From: Thermoanaerobaculia bacterium
Lineage (GTDB): Bacteria > Acidobacteriota > Thermoanaerobaculia > Multivoradales > JAHEKO01
Direction of reading: 5' to 3'
NCBI GenBank assembly: GCA_029287645.1
Contig: JARFQS010000334.1
Coordinates: forward strand, 1-8,886
Length of the DNA: 8,886 nucleotides
The position numbers were made by a program, and so were the translations under genes. Each line of letters begins with the position of its first letter. The first letter of the stretch is position 1. This document shows, piece by piece, positions 6,730-8,886 of the stretch. Below the pieces are notes generated by a model. It ran no database searches. It saw only the letters and a list, made by a program, of their open reading frames with translations, and had not been told where the DNA came from.

Positions 6730-6745
6730 TGGCTCTCTTCTTGCT
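6730..6745 (+). promoter_or_regulatory. Sigma-54 (-24/-12) promoter
   Basis: The sequence TGGCTCTCTTCTTGCT matches the consensus TGGCACG-N4-TTGCW at all but two specified positions, with the invariant GG (6731-6732) and GC (6743-6744) at exact spacing. The predicted transcription start is near 6756, only about 4 bases before the ATG of the glycosyltransferase. With the enhancer-like array upstream and an NtrC-type activator next door, this is a strong assignment. Confidence 0.8.
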
Positions 6746-6759
6746 GTACTGCAGGGGCA

Positions 6760-7938
6760 ATGACCCGTGTGGCGTTCTATTCCCACGACACCTTCGGCCT
6801 GGGGCACCTGCGGCGCTGCTTGAAGCTGGCGTCGGCGCTGACGGGCTCTCTAGAGAGGGTCGAGGGCCTGCTGATGACCGGATCCCCCTGGGCAGACCTC
6901 TTCAGCCCGCCAAAGGGTTTCGAAATCGCACCACTGCCGTCGATCGTCAAGAGTGGCCGAAGCTACGAGCCGCGGGAGCGTGGACTGGGTCTCGAGCAGT
7001 CGCTCTGTACTCGTAGCCGCCGCATCGAATCCCTGCTCGACGAGTTTCGGCCCGACCTTGTCATCGTCGACAATGTCCCCTGCGGGTTGCGGGGAGAAAT
7101 GCTGCCCGCGCTCAGGCGAGTCAAAGACCGGCCGGGGTCACGCTGTGTCCTGGCTCTGCGGGATGTCCTCGATCGCCTCGATCGAGTGCGATCTGAGTGG
7201 TCGGCGGTAGGTGCCGAAGAGGCTCTGGAGCACCTCTACGACGAGGTCTGGGTCTTCGGATCGGACCAGTCGTCGGCTGAGCTGACAAAGCTACCCGGAA
7301 TGGGGAATGGAATCCCTTGTATCGCTTGCGGTCGCCTCGGCCTGGGTCACGAGTTTCTGCCCCGATCGGCGAACGACGACTCGAAGATCCGGGTAGGTGG
7401 TGGCCAGCCCAGGGTCCTTGTAACGGGTGGTGGCGGTGGTGATGCCATGCACCTGGTTCAGACCTACGTGGAGATGTTGCGTCTGCTGCGGCCACCGATC
7501 GATTCACAGGTCGTTCTCGGACCCGATTTCTGTCACCGGACTTGGTCGACACTGAACAGGAACAACGGCTTTGCCGCCAGTATCAGCGACTTCCTACCGG
7601 ACCTGCCGCAGGCGATGGTGAGGGCGGACGTTGTAGTAGCGATGGCCGGCTACAACAGCATCTGTGAGCTGGAGGCCACCGGTAGCCGGTCCGTTCTCGT
7701 GCCGCGGGTCTGGCCGCGAGAGGAGCAGCTGATCCGCGCCGAGGCACAGGAGCGAGCCGGGCGGGCCACGGTGGTGCTACCGCAGGAGTTGGATCCTGAC
7801 ACCCTGTGGGCGGCGATCAGCCGCGAGCTGGACCGCCCCAGACCGGAGCCGATCCTGCATCGAGGAGCACAAGAGGCTGCCCGCAGGTCGGCAGCGCTAC
7901 TGGGGGTGCAGTCCCCGGAGAGAAAGGGTAGTCGATGA
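6760..7938 (+). CDS. MurG/GT28-like glycosyltransferase (COG4671 type)
   Basis: The 392-residue protein has the two-domain GT-B layout of MurG-like enzymes, which move a sugar from a nucleotide donor to a lipid or glycan acceptor on the cytoplasmic side. The N-terminus carries GLGHLRR (13-19), the Gly-rich acceptor loop with GxGHxxR. A hinge GGGGGDA (223-229) precedes the donor domain, where MAGYNSICE (295-303) and PREEQLIRA (319-327) form the expected nucleotide-sugar pocket. No membrane span is seen. The start at ATG 6760 places the first strand (VAFYSHD) as in relatives; AGGGG lies only 2 bases upstream. It follows the predicted sigma-54 promoter and overlaps the next glycosyltransferase by 4 bases, so both are probably expressed together under the neighbouring activator. 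Donor and acceptor cannot be read from the sequence. Confidence 0.87.
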   Translation: MTRVAFYSHDTFGLGHLRRCLKLASALTGSLERVEGLLMTGSPWADLFSPPKGFEIAPLPSIVKSGRSYEPRERGLGLEQSLCTRSRRIESLLDEFRPDLVIVDNVPCGLRGEMLPALRRVKDRPGSRCVLALRDVLDRLDRVRSEWSAVGAEEALEHLYDEVWVFGSDQSSAELTKLPGMGNGIPCIACGRLGLGHEFLPRSANDDSKIRVGGGQPRVLVTGGGGGDAMHLVQTYVEMLRLLRPPIDSQVVLGPDFCHRTWSTLNRNNGFAASISDFLPDLPQAMVRADVVVAMAGYNSICELEATGSRSVLVPRVWPREEQLIRAEAQERAGRATVVLPQELDPDTLWAAISRELDRPRPEPILHRGAQEAARRSAALLGVQSPERKGSR

Positions 7939-8886
7939 GTGATTTCAAGGTGGGTTATGTGGTGAAGCGTTTTCCACGGGCCTCCGAGACCTTCATCGCC
8001 CAGGAGATTCTGGCGCTCGAAAGACTGGGTGCCGATGTGACCGTGTTGTCCCTCCGGCCGAACGATAGTCAGGTCGGTCACGCCTGGTTGGAGGAGCTGC
8101 GGGCACCGGTTCACGTCTACGAGGAGCGCGGATTCTCGCCGGCCTGGCGGGACCTGCAGAAGCAGGCTCGACGAGGATCGATGTCCAGAGAGCGGGTCCA
8201 TGAGGCGCTGATCGAGGCTTTCGATCATCCCGAGAGGAGTGGGCGGCGTTATCTCGTCGAGGCCCTGTGGGTCGCGGAGCATGTCCAGGCACTCGGCCTC
8301 GATCACCTGCACGCCCATTTCGCCAATCATCCGACGTTTGTCGCGATGCTGAGCGGATTGCTGGCGGAGGTTCCCTACTCTTTCACGGCGCATGCCAAAG
8401 ACATCTACACGGCCGGCCCGACCCAAGAGCTGTGGAGGCGACAGGTCGAGCGGGCCGCTTTCGCGGTCACAGTCTCGGATGCCAACCGCTTCCACCTGCG
8501 CAGCGTCCTGGGGCGCAGGCTGATGTCCAAGCTGCACCGCCTCTACAACGGCGTCGATCTCGGCTGGGTCAAACCGGGTCTCCGCGAGCGATCCGACACA
8601 GCAGTCGAGGTGCTCTTCGTGAGTCGACTGGTGGAGAAGAAGGGAGCTGACATTCTTCTCGAGGCGCTCGCAAGACTCATCGCGGTCGATGCCCCGGTCC
8701 AGCTCACCGTGGTTGGGGACGGCGACCAGACCGCGGCTCTGCGCGATCAGGCGGTGGCATTGGGAGTCACCGACAGGGTGCGGTTCGCAGGCGCGCTGCC
8801 GCATCATGAGGTCGTCGAGCGGATGGGCTCGGCCGATCTGTTTGTCCTGCCGTGCCGGATTGCGGCCGACGGCGATCGGGATGCCC
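7935..8886 (+). CDS. GT4 family glycosyltransferase, 3' end beyond window
   Basis: The frame opens at ATG 7935 (ATGA overlap with the previous stop; AGGG six bases upstream) and stays open for 317 codons to the edge. It is a GT-B enzyme of the GT4/WcaL-like type. Residues 5-24 (KVGYVVKRFPRASETFIAQE) are the usual start of exopolysaccharide glycosyltransferases. HAHFA (126-130) and FTAHAKDIY (150-158) lie in the acceptor domain. The donor domain begins with LYNGVD (203-208) and VSRLVEKKG (229-237), where Arg231 and Lys235 or Lys236 fit the donor phosphate-binding pair. VVGDGD (259-264) and VRFAGALPHHEV (282-293) follow. The last residues, LPCRIAADGDRDA, are the segment just before the GLPNVLLEA-type helix with the catalytic E-x7-E, which is cut off. 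It likely acts with the preceding transferase in building a secreted or lipid-linked polysaccharide. Confidence 0.9.
   Translation, partial: MSDFKVGYVVKRFPRASETFIAQEILALERLGADVTVLSLRPNDSQVGHAWLEELRAPVHVYEERGFSPAWRDLQKQARRGSMSRERVHEALIEAFDHPERSGRRYLVEALWVAEHVQALGLDHLHAHFANHPTFVAMLSGLLAEVPYSFTAHAKDIYTAGPTQELWRRQVERAAFAVTVSDANRFHLRSVLGRRLMSKLHRLYNGVDLGWVKPGLRERSDTAVEVLFVSRLVEKKGADILLEALARLIAVDAPVQLTVVGDGDQTAALRDQAVALGVTDRVRFAGALPHHEVVERMGSADLFVLPCRIAADGDRDA

Larger units (their letters stand above)
6584..6759 (+). other. Regulatory intergenic region between activator and glycosyltransferase operon
   Basis: These 176 bases lack a gene. They contain, in order, a palindromic enhancer-like site with extra half-sites (6594-6641), about 90 bases with no clear element, and a -24/-12 promoter (6730-6745). 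The centre of the palindrome is roughly 150 bases upstream of the predicted transcription start, a usual distance for enhancer looping by NtrC-type activators. I looked for an IHF site in the linker and found no good match. Confidence 0.75.

Noticed and set aside
7650..8807. 385-codon open frame on the minus strand
   Set aside because: It lies antisense to two clear glycosyltransferases with family motifs throughout, and its own translation has no recognisable domain. Long antisense frames are common in GC-rich genes.
1..8886. CRISPR arrays, tRNA or rRNA genes, insertion sequences
   Set aside because: I saw no regularly spaced repeats of array type, no tRNA-like cloverleaf sequence, no transposase and no terminal inverted repeats with target duplications.

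Overview
The window comes from a GC-rich bacterial chromosome, judged by eye. A transmembrane histidine kinase and a sigma-54 (RpoN) enhancer-binding activator point to a Gram-negative-type bacterium. Myxococcota-like or other former deltaproteobacteria, or Acidobacteriota, fit the gene mix, but this is a guess: no rRNA or other phylogenetic marker is present. All eight genes look intact except the two cut by the window edges. Genes are tightly packed, and three of the junctions are 4-base ATGA stop/start overlaps.

Left part (1-2840). The plus strand opens with the last 91 codons of a Mur-ligase-like (MurF-type) protein that carries an unusual C-terminal cysteine cluster. It converges on a minus-strand set read in the order GPP34 (GOLPH3-like) protein, PaaK/CapK-type adenylate-forming ligase, GNAT acetyltransferase. 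An amide ligase, an acyl-activating enzyme and an acetyltransferase side by side suggest a small tailoring cassette that makes or attaches an acyl or amino-acid group, perhaps on a polysaccharide or lipid. That role is inferred from context.

Middle (2841-6583). A 228-base divergent spacer holds candidate promoters for both directions. Rightward lies a two-component pair: a membrane kinase (helical sensor domain, HAMP, PAS, HisKA_2, HATPase) and, overlapping by 4 bases, a response regulator with the order REC-PAS-sigma-54 AAA+-Fis HTH.

Right part (6584-8886). A 176-base intergenic region contains the most striking signal: a palindrome TGTCTCAA-N11-TTGAGACA with two more TGAGAC copies spaced 10-11 bp apart, then a strong -24/-12 sigma-54 promoter (TGGC-N7-TTGCT) just before a glycosyltransferase gene. 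That gene (MurG/GT28-like, COG4671 type) overlaps a second, truncated glycosyltransferase of the GT4 family. The simplest model is that the kinase senses an envelope or external signal and phosphorylates the activator. The activator binds the repeat array and switches on the glycosyltransferase operon through RNA polymerase-sigma-54. The logic resembles kinase/NtrC-type regulators that control exopolysaccharide (for example PrsK/PrsR in PEP-CTERM/exosortase systems), but with a different class of kinase.
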